A stretch of DNA of 64,000 bases from Gammaproteobacteria bacterium (GCA_030066085.1 JASJCI010000036.1:1-64000), one strand, 5' to 3'. Positions 8,364 to 18,521 are shown, counted from the stretch's first letter. Numbers and translations: made by a program. Notes: generated by a model not told the origin, from the sequence alone.

Positions 8364-9579
8364 CGGAACTGGCGACGAGACCGGTGCCCGGCGCCGCTTC
8401 GAGACAAAGCCTGAGGCCCTGCTGGTAGTAACGCGCGGCCTGGTCGGGATGCTGCAGGTGCTGTTCGAGCAATTCGGCCAGCGCAAGGCAGGCCGCCGGC
8501 ATCGGCCGCGCGCCGATACTGGCCTCGAGATATCCCTGCGCCTTGCCCCACAGGCGCGCGCGCATCGCGATGCGGCCGAGCGCCAGCAGCAGGTCCTCGT
8601 TGTGCCCGAAGTCATCCAGCCAGGCCTCCGCGCGGGTCAGCTGCGCGTTCGGATCGCGCGCCTCGTAGCGGCCGTAGGCCTCGATCAGCGCATTGTTCCA
8701 GCGGTTCTCGAGCGCCTTGACCAGCAGCTGTTCGGCATTACCGCCGGACCAGCGGTTGCGCGCGAGCCGGTCGAGGTAAAAGTGGAGCATTTCTGGGTCA
8801 CCCTGCAGCGCTTTCGGCACCTTGCTCCAGGCTTCGGCGAAAGCCTGCTCGCTGCCCGCGGCCTGCTCCAGTACACCGCGGTAACCGGCGAGCTCGAGCT
8901 TGTGCAGGCGCCCATCGTCGAGCAGCTTGCGCCGCCGCAGGTCGGGCAGGATGGCAACCAGCGCCGTCCAGTCGCCGGTTTCGCTGTGCGCGCGCGCGAG
9001 CAGGCGGGTGACGTGATCGTGGCGCGGCGCGACGCCGTGCAAATGGCTCAGCGTAGCCAGTGCCTGTTCACTCTGGTGCGCCGCCAGCTGCAGCTCGGCC
9101 TGGGTCACGCCGATCGCAAGCTCCGCCGCCGGATTGGCCTCGTGCGCGGCCTTGAGAAAATTGTCGCGCGCATCGTGTTTACCCTGCAATTGCGCCGCGC
9201 GCGCGGCGGCGAGGTAATGCACCAGCGGACTCTCGCTGTACTCGATCTGGCGCATCAACTGCTGCTCGGCCTGCGCGAAGCGACCTTCGGCGAGGTCGAT
9301 CAAACCCTGGTTGAGATGCTTGCGCGCCTTGCCGTGACGGCGATTGACCGAGCGGTCGTGCAGGGTATCCGGCAGGCGCAGCATGCCGCGCAGGAAACGC
9401 ACGGCGTAGTACAAGGCGACGACGATAACGATCAGCGCAACGCCGGCGAACCAGAGCGTAGTTTCGATCGTCCAGTCGTGAACCCGAACCATGACGAAGC
9501 CGGGATATTTTTGCACGGCCATCACCGTTACGAGCGCGATAACGATTACGGCCAGTAGCTTGATGATGAACCTAAGCAT
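8344..9579 (-). CDS. hemY: HemY, heme-cluster membrane TPR protein
   Basis: 411 aa. Two N-terminal transmembrane helices (about 2-22 and 35-60), then a long helical TPR-like region (about 100-400). This is the proteobacterial HemY of the hemCDXY cluster and not the protoporphyrinogen oxidase given the same name elsewhere. Its role is thought to be scaffolding or coordination of tetrapyrrole synthesis at the inner membrane. ATG at 9579 overlaps the hemX stop by 8 nt. Confidence 0.9.
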   Translation of the reverse strand: MLRFIIKLLAVIVIALVTVMAVQKYPGFVMVRVHDWTIETTLWFAGVALIVIVVALYYAVRFLRGMLRLPDTLHDRSVNRRHGKARKHLNQGLIDLAEGRFAQAEQQLMRQIEYSESPLVHYLAAARAAQLQGKHDARDNFLKAAHEANPAAELAIGVTQAELQLAAHQSEQALATLSHLHGVAPRHDHVTRLLARAHSETGDWTALVAILPDLRRRKLLDDGRLHKLELAGYRGVLEQAAGSEQAFAEAWSKVPKALQGDPEMLHFYLDRLARNRWSGGNAEQLLVKALENRWNNALIEAYGRYEARDPNAQLTRAEAWLDDFGHNEDLLLALGRIAMRARLWGKAQGYLEASIGARPMPAACLALAELLEQHLQHPDQAARYYQQGLRLCLEAAPGTGLVASSDGKVRP

Positions 9580-11032
9580 CCGAAGCCTCCTCGTCCACCG
9601 CGGGTGCCGGCGCGGTTTCCACCGGCGCATTCTTGCGCTGACTCAGAATCTTTTGCAGCTGGCGCAACGAGCCGGTGATGTCAGGTTTTTGCGCATGCAG
9701 CCGGGTCTGTTCCAGCTGCTTCAGCTGATCGTGAAAATCGTTGTTGGCGGCGTGATCGAGATCGTAAAACTCGCGAAACAACCGCAGGCTCTGCGCGATC
9801 AACTGGTCGTACTGCCAGGCATCGCGGTCGAGCACCGCCCAGCGCGCGAGCTTGAGGTTGTCTTCCAGGGTCTCGCCAACATCGACGATGCTGGCCTCGA
9901 TTTCACTGGGCTGGCCGGCCTCGTGACGAATCTCGACCAGCGAATCGACCCAGCCCACCAGCCGATCCATCCAGTCGGACGGTTCGGCCGGCGCCGGTGC
10001 GTCAGCGTCGGCATCGGGCTGGCTGGTACGCACGTCGAAACCCGGCTGCAGCGTCGGCACCTGGCGTGCAAGCTGCGCGAGAACCAGGGTCATGCCGACC
10101 AGGTCCGGACGCCTGCGGGTTTTCAGGTCGGCGATTTCCTCGCTGATCGAAACCCGCACCGGCAGCATGCCGGGATCGCCGATCTCGGCGATCTTGTCGC
10201 TGGCCGCCTGCAGCGTGGCCGCGGCGCCCTCGAAATCGTCCTGCAGGATCAGCCTGTGCTGAGCGATGCGCATGAGGTACTCGACCTCGGCGAACTGCCA
10301 GTCGTTCTTGTCGCGACCATAGAGCTCGAACAGCTTCGCGCTGGTGACCTGCAAATCCTGCTGGCCGCTGTCGAGCCGTTCGAGCTCCTGCGCCAGGGCT
10401 TCGATGTTACTGCCGAGCGGTCGCAGGCCGGCCGCAAGCGCGCTGCTTTCGGCCTTGCTGTCGATCTGCGCGCGCAGGTCGGCGATCGTCGCCTCGTAAT
10501 CGCGCGCTACCTGCTGCTGCTGCCACCAGTACCAGCCGCCGGCGCCGGCCAGGGCCAGGATCAGCAGAAAATTGAAGAATCCGAACCAGGAGCGACGCGG
10601 CTTCGGGCGCGGTGGTTCGCCCGGTCCGGCGGGCAGTTCGCGCTGCTTTTTCGGCGGCGGAGGCGCGGTCTTTTGTTCGCTTTCGACTACGGGCTCTTCA
10701 ACCCCGGCGGCCTTGTCGTCGGCCCCAGGCGCGGATTCGGATTCGGCAGCCACTTCCGCTTGACCGGCATCCGGCCGGGCCGCGTCCGGCCGGGCCGCGT
10801 CCGGCTGGGCCGCATCCGAATGATCAGCGCCCTGATCGTCGGCGTTTTCCGCCCCCTGCGACGGGTTATCTTCGCCAGCCCCCAGCTGCACCTGGTCGGT
10901 ATCGGTGGTGTCGACCGTCGCTGGCGCCTCGGTATCCTCTTCCCCGGGCTTGCCGACCTGCACGGGATCCGGATCGGTCGCAATGACCTCGGTGCCCTTG
11001 TCCGCGTCGCTGGAAGCCTTGTCTTTGGTCAT
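9572..11032 (-). CDS. hemX: HemX, heme-cluster membrane protein
   Basis: 486 aa. A low-complexity acidic and Ala/Pro-rich N-terminal region (about 1-130), a single transmembrane helix near 145-165 (NFLLILALAGAGGWYWW), then a helical coiled region with several Gln-rich segments. This matches the HemX layout in proteobacteria: a cytoplasmic disordered tail and a periplasmic domain. It was once thought to be uroporphyrinogen methyltransferase, but no methyltransferase motif is seen. The start is the ATG at 11032, 7 nt downstream of the hemD stop. The tail contains three tandem 15-bp units near 10772-10820. Confidence 0.9.
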   Translation of the reverse strand: MTKDKASSDADKGTEVIATDPDPVQVGKPGEEDTEAPATVDTTDTDQVQLGAGEDNPSQGAENADDQGADHSDAAQPDAARPDAARPDAGQAEVAAESESAPGADDKAAGVEEPVVESEQKTAPPPPKKQRELPAGPGEPPRPKPRRSWFGFFNFLLILALAGAGGWYWWQQQQVARDYEATIADLRAQIDSKAESSALAAGLRPLGSNIEALAQELERLDSGQQDLQVTSAKLFELYGRDKNDWQFAEVEYLMRIAQHRLILQDDFEGAAATLQAASDKIAEIGDPGMLPVRVSISEEIADLKTRRRPDLVGMTLVLAQLARQVPTLQPGFDVRTSQPDADADAPAPAEPSDWMDRLVGWVDSLVEIRHEAGQPSEIEASIVDVGETLEDNLKLARWAVLDRDAWQYDQLIAQSLRLFREFYDLDHAANNDFHDQLKQLEQTRLHAQKPDITGSLRQLQKILSQRKNAPVETAPAPAVDEEASDA

Positions 11033-11039
11033 AGGATTA

Positions 11040-11825
11040 TTATCGATCTTGCGCCCAGTCGGATATCGTGTCGACGATACCCGTGTCGCTCGCGCTTTGC
11101 GCGATGACGATGGCGGCATTATGTCCCAGTTTCAGCGCCGATTCACGCATTCTTTCGCTGATCAGCAGCCATGGAATCCGGCACAGGCGGTCGGCGGCCT
11201 CGCTGCCCGCGAGCTCGAGCAGATTGTGCATTCCCTCGTTGCTGGTCAGGATCACCAGCGTCGGCCAGCAGGGCTCGACCAGGGCGGCAAAATCCGCCGG
11301 CCTGGCCGCCGGCAGCGCGCGTCGGTAGACCTCGCCATAGTCGACGTGCGCGCCGCGCCGCGCGAGCTCGTCGCCGAGCAGGTTACGTCCGGCCTGGCCG
11401 CGCAGGATCAGGATACGCTGGCCCTCGACAGTCTGCAGCGCGGCGTGCGCCAGCAGGGCCTCGCTATTGAAAGGGTCACTTTGAATCAGGCGCTCACCGG
11501 GATCGCCGATGTGTGCCAGCAGCGCATCACGCGTGGCCGAACCGATGACACCGTAGCGCAAGCCGGCGGGCAGCGCCGTATCGCCGAGATGGGCGAAGGC
11601 ACCGTCGACCGCGTTGCGGCTGACGAAAATCAGGATGTCGTAATCCGGCAGTGCCTGCGCGAGCCCACGATGAAACGCCGCTGGCGCCACCGGCACGATC
11701 TCGATTGCGGGGAAAGACAGTACGCGCGCACCGCGCGCTTCGAGCATTGCCGTCAGCTGCGCCTGCTGGTGAGCCGGGCGCGTATTCAGCAGCACCTGGC
11801 CCTGCAGGTCGCCGCTCACGGTCAC
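11040..11825 (-). CDS. hemD: Uroporphyrinogen-III synthase
   Basis: 261 aa, the usual length. Closes and inverts ring D of hydroxymethylbilane to give uroporphyrinogen III. Seen: [21 protein letters not shown] at the N-terminus, [11 protein letters not shown], the IGSATRDAL turn and the C-terminal [17 protein letters not shown] start at 11825 overlaps the hemC stop by 4 nt, consistent with translational coupling. Confidence 0.94.
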   Translation of the reverse strand: MTVSGDLQGQVLLNTRPAHQQAQLTAMLEARGARVLSFPAIEIVPVAPAAFHRGLAQALPDYDILIFVSRNAVDGAFAHLGDTALPAGLRYGVIGSATRDALLAHIGDPGERLIQSDPFNSEALLAHAALQTVEGQRILILRGQAGRNLLGDELARRGAHVDYGEVYRRALPAARPADFAALVEPCWPTLVILTSNEGMHNLLELAGSEAADRLCRIPWLLISERMRESALKLGHNAAIVIAQSASDTGIVDTISDWAQDR

Positions 11826-12748
11826 TCCCGCAGCTTGGCCAGGATTTGGTCCGCACCGCGCGCAAGCAGGCGCCGGGCAAGCTCGACACCGAGCTCACGC
11901 GCCTCGGCGCGCGGCCCGCGAATTTCCTCGTGCAGGATGAGGCTGCCGTCGGGCTCACCCACCAGGCCACGCAGGTACAGGTCGTTACCCTCGAATACCG
12001 CGTAACCCGCGATCGGCACCTGGCAGCCGCCGTTCAGGGTTTCGTTGAGCGCACGCTCGGCGGCGATGCGCTCGGCGGTCTCGGCGTGCTCCAGCGGCGC
12101 GATCAAATCCCGCACGCGCGTGTCGCCGGTACGGATTTCGATACCGAGCACACCCTGGCCGATCGCCGGCAGGCAAAGCTCCGGTTCGATTTCGGCGCGA
12201 ATGCGGTCGTGCATGCCGAGGCGCTTGAGGCCGGACGCGGCGAGAATGATCGCGTCGAATTCACCCGCGTCGAGCTTGGCCAGGCGGGTGTTGACGTTGC
12301 CGCGCAGCCAGTCGATCTCGAGGTCGGGAAAAGCGGCACGCACCTGCGTCTGGCGGCGCAGGCTCGAGGTGCCGACGCGACTGCCGGCAGGCAGGTCGGC
12401 GAGGCTGTCGTAGCGACTGGAAACGAAGGCGTCGCGCGGATCCTCGCGCTCCATTACCAGCGCCAGTTCGAGTCCGTCGGGAAAATGCACCGGCACGTCC
12501 TTGAGCGAATGCACCGCGAGGTCGGCACTGCCCTCGAGCAGGCCGGCTTCGAGCTCCTTGACGAACAGGCCCTTGCCGCCGACCTTGGCCAGCGGCGCGT
12601 CGAGCAGCTTGTCGCCGCGAGTCTTCATCGTCACCAGCGATACGCTGAGTCCCGGGTGCAGTGTTTCGAGGCGTTCGGCAACGTGTTCCGCCTGCCACAG
12701 CGCGAGCGGACTGCCGCGCGTGGCGATTCGTAGTTGTTCGCTTGACAT
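11822..12748 (-). CDS. hemC: Porphobilinogen deaminase
   Basis: 308 aa. Polymerises four porphobilinogens into hydroxymethylbilane. Seen: [16 protein letters not shown] at the N-terminus, the substrate loop [35 protein letters not shown], and the cofactor-binding Cys in [11 protein letters not shown] near residue 241. First gene of hemC-hemD-hemX-hemY, 2 nt after algR, so possibly also read through from the algZR promoter. Confidence 0.96.
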   Translation of the reverse strand: MSSEQLRIATRGSPLALWQAEHVAERLETLHPGLSVSLVTMKTRGDKLLDAPLAKVGGKGLFVKELEAGLLEGSADLAVHSLKDVPVHFPDGLELALVMEREDPRDAFVSSRYDSLADLPAGSRVGTSSLRRQTQVRAAFPDLEIDWLRGNVNTRLAKLDAGEFDAIILAASGLKRLGMHDRIRAEIEPELCLPAIGQGVLGIEIRTGDTRVRDLIAPLEHAETAERIAAERALNETLNGGCQVPIAGYAVFEGNDLYLRGLVGEPDGSLILHEEIRGPRAEARELGVELARRLLARGADQILAKLRE

Positions 12749-12750
12749 GA

Positions 12751-13482
12751 TTACAGGGTCTTGATGATTTTGCGCACGCCGGGCAAATGCCGGCGGCTGA
12801 TTTCGAGGGTATCGTCGATATCGCGAAAGGTAACCTGGTGGCCATCGTTATCGGAACGCATCCCGCCCAGGTGCTGCAGGCTGACCAGTGCATTGCGGTG
12901 AATGCGCACGAAACGATCCTGGAATTCACCCTCGAGATTCTTCAGCGCATCCTCGATCAGCACCTCGCCTTCGGCATGGCGCACGGTGACGTATTTCTGC
13001 TCGGCGTGAAAATAGTAGATGTTTTCGATCGGTACCAGCACGAGGCTGCCGCGCACGCGGGCGCAGATATGCTGGCGCGGCTCGAGTTCGGAGAGTACAT
13101 CGTCGCTCTTGCTCGCCTGCGCGCGGGTCGGGCGAATGGCGGCATCCATCGCCGCCTGCAGGCGCTCCTGTTTGACCGGCTTCAGCAGGTAGTCGACCGC
13201 GTGAGTCTCGAAGGCCTCGAGCGCGTGGTCGGAAAACGCGGTGGCGAAGATCACTGCCGGCGGCTCGTCGAGACGCGCAATGTGGCGCGCGGCCTCGATG
13301 CCGTCCATGCCCGGCATTCTTATGTCCATCAGCACGATGTCGGGCTCGAGACTCTGCGCCAGGCCGAGGGCTTCGAGGCCATTGACCGCTTCACCCACCA
13401 GCTCGTGCTCCTCCAGACCGTTGACCATACGCGCCAGCCGATCGCGCGCCGGCTTTTCGTCGTCGACTATCAGTATCTTCAC
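12751..13482 (-). CDS. algR: LytTR-type response regulator AlgR
   Basis: 243 aa. Receiver domain (1-115; DDE near residue 7, phospho-acceptor Asp in [12 protein letters not shown], Lys in LLKPVKQ) and a LytTR DNA-binding domain (about 140-240; [35 protein letters not shown]). Its ATG overlaps the algZ stop by 4 nt. The position between algZ and hemC is the conserved gammaproteobacterial order, which supports the AlgR name. In pseudomonads AlgR controls alginate and pili; targets here are unknown. Confidence 0.92.
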   Translation of the reverse strand: MKILIVDDEKPARDRLARMVNGLEEHELVGEAVNGLEALGLAQSLEPDIVLMDIRMPGMDGIEAARHIARLDEPPAVIFATAFSDHALEAFETHAVDYLLKPVKQERLQAAMDAAIRPTRAQASKSDDVLSELEPRQHICARVRGSLVLVPIENIYYFHAEQKYVTVRHAEGEVLIEDALKNLEGEFQDRFVRIHRNALVSLQHLGGMRSDNDGHQVTFRDIDDTLEISRRHLPGVRKIIKTL

Positions 13483-14531
13483 AACGCCTCCGCGCCAGGA
13501 ATTCTTAACCTTACAGTATAGCGCGTCTCGTCCTCTGTGAGCTCCATCGATGCTGCGCCGCCGAACGCGAGCGCCAAACGCTCGCGGATGTTATCCAGCG
13601 CCATGCTGTTGCCCTTGCGTCGCGGGGCGTCTGCCGGCACGACAGGATTGGAAATCGAGATCTCGATTTTGTCACCGACCGTGTCGATCACGAGATCGAT
13701 CGTGCCGCCCTCGGACAGCGGTTCGATGCCGTGGTAAATCGCGTTTTCGACCAGCGGCTGCAGGGTCAACGCCGGCAGGTTTAGTTTCGGCTCCTCCTCC
13801 GGCAGGTGCCAGTTGACCACCAGCCGGTCGCCGAGGCGCAGCGCCTCGAGATCGACGTAACTGCGCGTGAGTTCGAGCTCCTGCGCGAGCGTGATACTCG
13901 ACTCCGCGGCGAGGCTCGCGCGGAACAGGTCGGACAGGTTTTCGATCGCATGTTCGGCGAGGTCGGGCTGATCGTGGGTCAGGCTTGCAATCGTGTTCAT
14001 GCTGTTGAACAGGAAGTGCGGCCGAATGCGCGCCTGTAGCGCCTGCAGGCGCGCGCTGGCCTCGGTCTGCATGCGCAGGTCGGACTCGTAATGCAGGTAA
14101 AAGTAGCGTAGCGCAAGGCCGACCAGGATCGCCGCGATCGCGAGGTTACGCGTCAGCGTCAGCGCGATACTATTCGCAGAGCCAAAGCGCAGCATTTCGC
14201 CAACGGCAAGGCTCAGCAGGCTCGCGAACAGCGTCATCGCGAGTACCACGGCAACGGTGACGATGGTCGTGCGCACATGATCGCCGAGCCAGTCGCGGCG
14301 CGCGAACCAGCACAGCGCGGCGGCCGAGCACAATCCGACCCACAACATGATCACCGAGATCAGCGCGATGTGCACGAACAGCCCGCCGCTGTCGTAACTC
14401 ACCAGGGCGAACACGATCGCGATCAGCTCCACCACCAGCAACAGGCGCAGGAAAACCTCGCCGTCGCAAAAATCGGGCAGGTAGGAACGATTACTGGATT
14501 CGAGGGCCGGTTTTTCCGGAATATCTGGCAT
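13479..14531 (-). CDS. algZ: LytS-family sensor histidine kinase AlgZ/FimS
   Basis: 350 aa. Four membrane helices in the first ~150 residues, then a His_kinase domain (LQARIRPHFLFNSMNTIASL with the phospho-acceptor His) and an HATPase_c domain (LQPLVENAIYHGI, ALDNIRERLALAFG). This family lacks the canonical H-box and uses this PHFLFN motif. Partner of the following response regulator, with which its gene overlaps by 4 nt. The divergent 102-base gap to argH should contain both promoters. Confidence 0.9.
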   Translation of the reverse strand: MPDIPEKPALESSNRSYLPDFCDGEVFLRLLLVVELIAIVFALVSYDSGGLFVHIALISVIMLWVGLCSAAALCWFARRDWLGDHVRTTIVTVAVVLAMTLFASLLSLAVGEMLRFGSANSIALTLTRNLAIAAILVGLALRYFYLHYESDLRMQTEASARLQALQARIRPHFLFNSMNTIASLTHDQPDLAEHAIENLSDLFRASLAAESSITLAQELELTRSYVDLEALRLGDRLVVNWHLPEEEPKLNLPALTLQPLVENAIYHGIEPLSEGGTIDLVIDTVGDKIEISISNPVVPADAPRRKGNSMALDNIRERLALAFGGAASMELTEDETRYTVRLRIPGAEAL

Positions 14532-14633
14532 TCAGGTGTTGATTTGTTGGTCCCGCACTGCAAGCATACAACAATATTCATCCCGATGGACCGCCGTCGG
14601 TAACTACTTGCGGCGCACCGAACAGCATTCACC

Positions 14634-16022
14634 ATGAGCAAAAAAGACAGCCGCATGTGGGGCGGCCGATTCAGCGAACCCACCGATGAATTCGTACAGG
14701 ACTTTACCGCATCGGTGCAGTTCGACCAGCGCCTCGCGCGGGCCGATGTCGAGGGCTCGCGCGCGCACGCGGCAATGCTCGCGCGCGTCGGCATCCTGAG
14801 TGCCGACGAGCTGGCCTCGATCCAGCGGGGGCTGGACCAGATACTCGGCGAAATCGACGCCGGGGCATTCAAGTGGTCGGTGGCGCTCGAAGACGTACAC
14901 ATGAATATCGAGGCGCGCCTGACCGAACTGATCGGCGACGCGGGCAAGAAACTGCACACCGGCCGCTCGCGCAACGACCAGGTCGCGACCGATATTCGCC
15001 TTTACCTGCGCGAGCGCATCGGCGATTGCATGCAGGGCATCCGCACGTTTCAGCACGGCCTGCTCGACCTCGCCGAACGCGAGGCCGACACGATCCTGCC
15101 GGGCTTCACCCACCTGCAGGTGGCACAGCCGGTCAGCTTCGGCCATCATATGCTGGCCTGGTTCGAAATGCTCGAGCGTGATCACGGCCGCCTCGCCGAC
15201 TGCGTGCGGCGCATGAACCAGAGCCCGCTCGGCGCGGCCGCGCTGGCCGGCACGTCCTACCCGCTCGACCGCGAATACACCGCGGAACTGCTCGGCTTCG
15301 ACGCACCCTGCCGCAACTCGATCGACGCGGTGTCCGATCGCGACTTCGCGATCGAATTCTGCGCCGCGGCGTCGCTGTGCCTGGTGCACCTGTCGCGCAT
15401 GGCGGAGGAGCTGGTGCTGTGGTCGTCGGCGCAGTTCGACTTCGTGCGCCTGCCCGACCGCTACTGCACGGGCTCGTCGATTATGCCGCAGAAAAAGAAT
15501 CCCGACGTGGCCGAACTGGTGCGCGGCAAGGCCGGCCGCACCGCCGGCAATCTCACCAACCTGCTGATGCTGATGAAGGGCCAGCCGCTGTCGTATAACA
15601 AGGACAACCAGGAAGACAAGGAACCGCTGTTCGACACGCTGGACACCCTGCTCGGTTCGCTGCGCGCGTTTGCCGACATGGTGCCGTCGCTCGAGGTCAA
15701 CCGCGAGCAGATGTATCGTGCGGCACAACAGGGTTACGCCACTGCAACCGACCTCGCCGATTACCTCGCGAAAAAAGGGCTGCCGTTTCGCGACGCGCAC
15801 GAGGTTGTCGGCAGCGCGGTTGCGTTCGCGATCGAGCATAACAGGGATCTCGGCGAGTGTACGCTCGCAGAGCTGCAGCAATTCCATTCCACGATCGACA
15901 AAGACGTGTTCGACGTGCTGACGCTGGAAGGCTCGCTCAACGCGCGCGACCTGACCGGCGGTACGGCGCCCGCACAGGTACTGCGGCAGGTGAAGGCGGG
16001 ACGCAAGCTGATCGAGGACTGA
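14634..16022 (+). CDS. argH: Argininosuccinate lyase
   Basis: 462 aa, standard length. Cleaves argininosuccinate to arginine and fumarate, the last step of arginine synthesis. Seen: [28 protein letters not shown], the TxxxH region [20 protein letters not shown], and the signature [12 protein letters not shown] near 285-296. Divergent from algZ. ATG at 14634 follows an unremarkable ribosome site. Confidence 0.97.
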   Translation: MSKKDSRMWGGRFSEPTDEFVQDFTASVQFDQRLARADVEGSRAHAAMLARVGILSADELASIQRGLDQILGEIDAGAFKWSVALEDVHMNIEARLTELIGDAGKKLHTGRSRNDQVATDIRLYLRERIGDCMQGIRTFQHGLLDLAEREADTILPGFTHLQVAQPVSFGHHMLAWFEMLERDHGRLADCVRRMNQSPLGAAALAGTSYPLDREYTAELLGFDAPCRNSIDAVSDRDFAIEFCAAASLCLVHLSRMAEELVLWSSAQFDFVRLPDRYCTGSSIMPQKKNPDVAELVRGKAGRTAGNLTNLLMLMKGQPLSYNKDNQEDKEPLFDTLDTLLGSLRAFADMVPSLEVNREQMYRAAQQGYATATDLADYLAKKGLPFRDAHEVVGSAVAFAIEHNRDLGECTLAELQQFHSTIDKDVFDVLTLEGSLNARDLTGGTAPAQVLRQVKAGRKLIED

Positions 16023-16033
16023 TCAACCCTCGC

Positions 16034-16146
16034 CCGTCATTGCGAGGTCCGCAGGACCTTTATGCCCTTCGGGTAGAAGCAATCTTTGGAAGCCGCGCAT
16101 GATGCCGGGAGATTGCTTCGCTGCGCTCGCAATGACATACGAGAGG
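16034..16146. repeat. Dispersed palindromic repeat (family B)
   Basis: Opens CGTCATTGCGAGG, then AAGCAATCTTTGG and the inverted arm AGATTGCTTCGCTGCGCTCG, closing with CAATGAC. It is followed by two degenerate CGCAATGACGTGCGAG units to about 16190. The second family, also at 48481-48566 and, decayed, at 38243-38325. Confidence 0.75.
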
Positions 16147-16214
16147 GCGCGCGCAATGACGTGCGAGAGTGCGATCGCAATGACGCGGATGAGATGCGTC
16201 CTGCGGGACGCCGT

Positions 16215-16883
16215 TCAGGACAGGATGGTTTCCAGCCACTCGGCGATGTGAAAGATCTCCTGCTCGCAGACGCTGTGCGGCATCCCCTTGTACTCGTGCC
16301 ACTGAATCTCGTACTCGAGCGCCTCGAGCTGCGCCCGCGTTGCGTGGGCAAGATCGATCGGCACCACCGGGTCAGCCGAGCCGTGACCAATCAGGATCGG
16401 CACATCGATATTCGCACCGGAGCGCTCGGCATCGAGCGACTCCGCCAGCGGCAAGTAGGTCGACAGCGCGATGATACCGGCAAGTCGTTGCGAGTAACGC
16501 AGACCGGCATGCAGCGCGATCGCGCCGCCCTGGGAAAAACCCGCCAGCACGATACGCTCGACCGCTATACCCTGCTCCACCTGGCTCGTGACCAGCTCGT
16601 CGATCAGCTCGGCCGACGCACGAATACCCTTTTCGTCCTGCTCCGCGCCGATGTCGGCCGCGCGGATATCGTACCAGGCGCGCATGACGAAGCCCTGGTT
16701 GATCGTCACCGGCATCATCGGCGCGTGCGGAAACACGAAACGTACCGAGATCCCGGGGTCGAGGCGCAATTCGGGCACGATCGGCTCGAAGTCGTGCCCG
16801 TCGGCGCCGAGGCCGTGCAACCAGATAACGGCCGCGTCGGGCGCGTGCACGCCGGTTTCGATAATCAGGGCATCATCAGCCAT
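16215..16883 (-). CDS. Carboxylesterase, alpha/beta hydrolase of the YpfH/EstB type
   Basis: 222 aa, compact phospholipase/carboxylesterase family. Oxyanion motif LHGLGADGHDF near residue 24, nucleophile Ser in AGFSQGGA near 117, Asp in GHGSADPVVP near 166, His in GMPHSV near 206. The substrate cannot be inferred. No signal peptide. Separated from the integrase by 44 bases, on the same strand; it marks the chromosomal boundary of the integron. Confidence 0.92.
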   Translation of the reverse strand: MADDALIIETGVHAPDAAVIWLHGLGADGHDFEPIVPELRLDPGISVRFVFPHAPMMPVTINQGFVMRAWYDIRAADIGAEQDEKGIRASAELIDELVTSQVEQGIAVERIVLAGFSQGGAIALHAGLRYSQRLAGIIALSTYLPLAESLDAERSGANIDVPILIGHGSADPVVPIDLAHATRAQLEALEYEIQWHEYKGMPHSVCEQEIFHIAEWLETILS

Positions 16884-16927
16884 GTGAAGTCTCGCGGGTT
16901 GGATCGAAGGGCGGCATTATAGCGATG

Positions 16928-18379
16928 CTACCCGCCCGGTACACCTCCAAAAAGGGCGGGCGCCTGGTCCGAGTGGCGGAGCAGTTCATCAAGCGGGCTG
17001 CGGATCGTTACCCCGGGCTTGTTCAACACGTGCGTATAGATCATGGTCGTCGATACGTCGGCATGCCCGAGCAGTTCCTGCACGGTCCTGATGTCATAGC
17101 CGTTTTCCAGCAGGTGGGTCGCAAACGAATGCCGCAATGCATGACAGTTCACTTTCTTCGTAATGCCGGCAAGACCAGCCGCTTTCTTGATTTGCCGTTG
17201 CAAACTGTTTTCGTGAACGTGGTGGCGACGAGCCTCGCCCGTGCGCGGGTCGGCTGAAATCCGGGCGGCCGGGAAGGCATACTGCCAACGGAACTCGGCG
17301 TCGGCGTTCGGATACTTGCGCAACAAAGCATCCGGCAGAAAAACCCGGCCGAAGCCGCGCGCAAGATCCTCCTCGTGCAGCAACCTGACCCTGTCGATCT
17401 GCACCCGCAAGTCTTCCACGCATGCAGCCGGGATCGGCACGACCCGGTCTTTCCTGCCCTTGGTTTCGCGCACCAGGATATGGCCATAGCCAAAGTCGAG
17501 GTCGAGTACTCGCAGGCGAACACACTCCATCAGTCGAAGACCACAGCCATATAATAATGTTGCCATCAGGCGGTGGGTGCGGCCATCGAGATAACGCAGC
17601 AGCCGGCTGATTTCGTTCGGCGTCAAAACCACGGGTAATCGCCGCTGCTTCTTCGAACGCACAAACTCAATTCGATCGGAGAGCTCGCGTCCCAGCACAC
17701 GCCGATAGAAAAATACCAGTGCATTCAGGGCCTGACCCTGGGTAGCGGCGGAAGCATTACGAGCGGTAACGAGGTTCTCGATGAAGGACGCAATATGCGC
17801 CTCGTCGAGCTCGGCCGGGTCCTGCATCCCGTGAAAAGCGACAAAACGATTGAACCAGTCGAGGTAGGTTTTTTCAGTGCGTGGAGAATACTGCAGCACC
17901 CTGATGCGCGTCATAATTTCCTCCACGTGATGCGGAAACCGATGATGCACTCGCGCCTGCAGGCTTTCTCCCCGGGTGCCACCCTCGCCCGCCTTTTCAA
18001 GTGAACGCGAGGGCAGCGGGCGATAGGATCGATCCAGGGTCACGTGATCATCGGGCAGCGTGTCCGCCGTCGCCAGCCACTCGCCCCAGTCATAGGATTT
18101 TGCCCACGGCAGCTCCGCCATGTCACACAATAAAATCTGTATCGCCTGAACAACCTGGCAAAACTGCCATCGCTGCAGCCGCGGGTTTCTGCCTTTCTCC
18201 TTCAGGTACCGCTGTACATATTCAGCGGAGTGGCTCGATAGCCGCACCTCCGGATAAGCCTTCAAATAGGCTTCCGCATGTCGCACATACCAACGCAATG
18301 CATTGTCATGCACCTTGTAACGTTTTGATATTTCGATATATTTGTCCCAGAAACGGGAACCAGGATCATCCGACATCAT
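16928..18379 (-). CDS. intI: Integron integrase with a long N-terminal extension
   Basis: 483 aa tyrosine recombinase that would insert and excise gene cassettes at attI and attC. Catalytic residues: Arg282 (GCGLRLMEC), Lys307, His413 and Arg416 (HALRHSF), His439 and the nucleophile Tyr448 (MIYTHV). Residues about 350-390 carry the integron-specific insertion (LPDALLRKYP, ADPRTGEARRHH) that other tyrosine recombinases lack. Core-binding domain about 155-245. Residues 1-150 form an extra helical domain absent from the ~320-340 aa class 1-3 enzymes. Tandem ATGs: the second, at 18376, sits at a better distance (7 nt) from AAGGAG than the first. Transcribed away from the cassette array, the usual arrangement. 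Confidence 0.95.
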   Translation of the reverse strand: MMSDDPGSRFWDKYIEISKRYKVHDNALRWYVRHAEAYLKAYPEVRLSSHSAEYVQRYLKEKGRNPRLQRWQFCQVVQAIQILLCDMAELPWAKSYDWGEWLATADTLPDDHVTLDRSYRPLPSRSLEKAGEGGTRGESLQARVHHRFPHHVEEIMTRIRVLQYSPRTEKTYLDWFNRFVAFHGMQDPAELDEAHIASFIENLVTARNASAATQGQALNALVFFYRRVLGRELSDRIEFVRSKKQRRLPVVLTPNEISRLLRYLDGRTHRLMATLLYGCGLRLMECVRLRVLDLDFGYGHILVRETKGRKDRVVPIPAACVEDLRVQIDRVRLLHEEDLARGFGRVFLPDALLRKYPNADAEFRWQYAFPAARISADPRTGEARRHHVHENSLQRQIKKAAGLAGITKKVNCHALRHSFATHLLENGYDIRTVQELLGHADVSTTMIYTHVLNKPGVTIRSPLDELLRHSDQAPALFGGVPGG

Positions 18380-18454
18380 GCTACTCCTTTAGCAATTGAA
18401 TAGAAAAGCCCGTCCGAAGGCTCCACTGGATTATGCGAAATCACCCCCCAAACA

Positions 18455-18521
18455 TCAAACGACAAATACTGATTCTGCCTAACCAGGCAAATTACAGATT
18501 CTGTCTAAATCACTGTTAGAG
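18455..18521 (+). other. attI recombination site of the integron
   Basis: The core GTTAGAG lies at 18515-18521, where the first cassette begins; its complement CTCTAAC matches the end of that cassette's attC. Upstream are two 15-base direct repeats with the consensus AYWGATTCTGYCTAA (18468-18482 and 18494-18508, 13 of 15 identical), placed as accessory integrase-binding sites would be. Left edge approximate. Confidence 0.7.

Noticed and set aside
14604-15887. 427-codon minus-strand frame opposite argH
   Set aside because: Overlaps a textbook argH; the translation is low-complexity and typical of antisense frames at this GC content.
16884-18379. A mobile class 1-type integron
   Set aside because: No sul1, qacE, transposition genes or terminal repeats; the integrase is long and divergent and the cassettes carry no known resistance genes.
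18421-18515. LexA box upstream of intI
   Set aside because: CTG and CAG occur but the spacing (12 bases) and the bases between do not fit the SOS consensus, so no SOS control is claimed.
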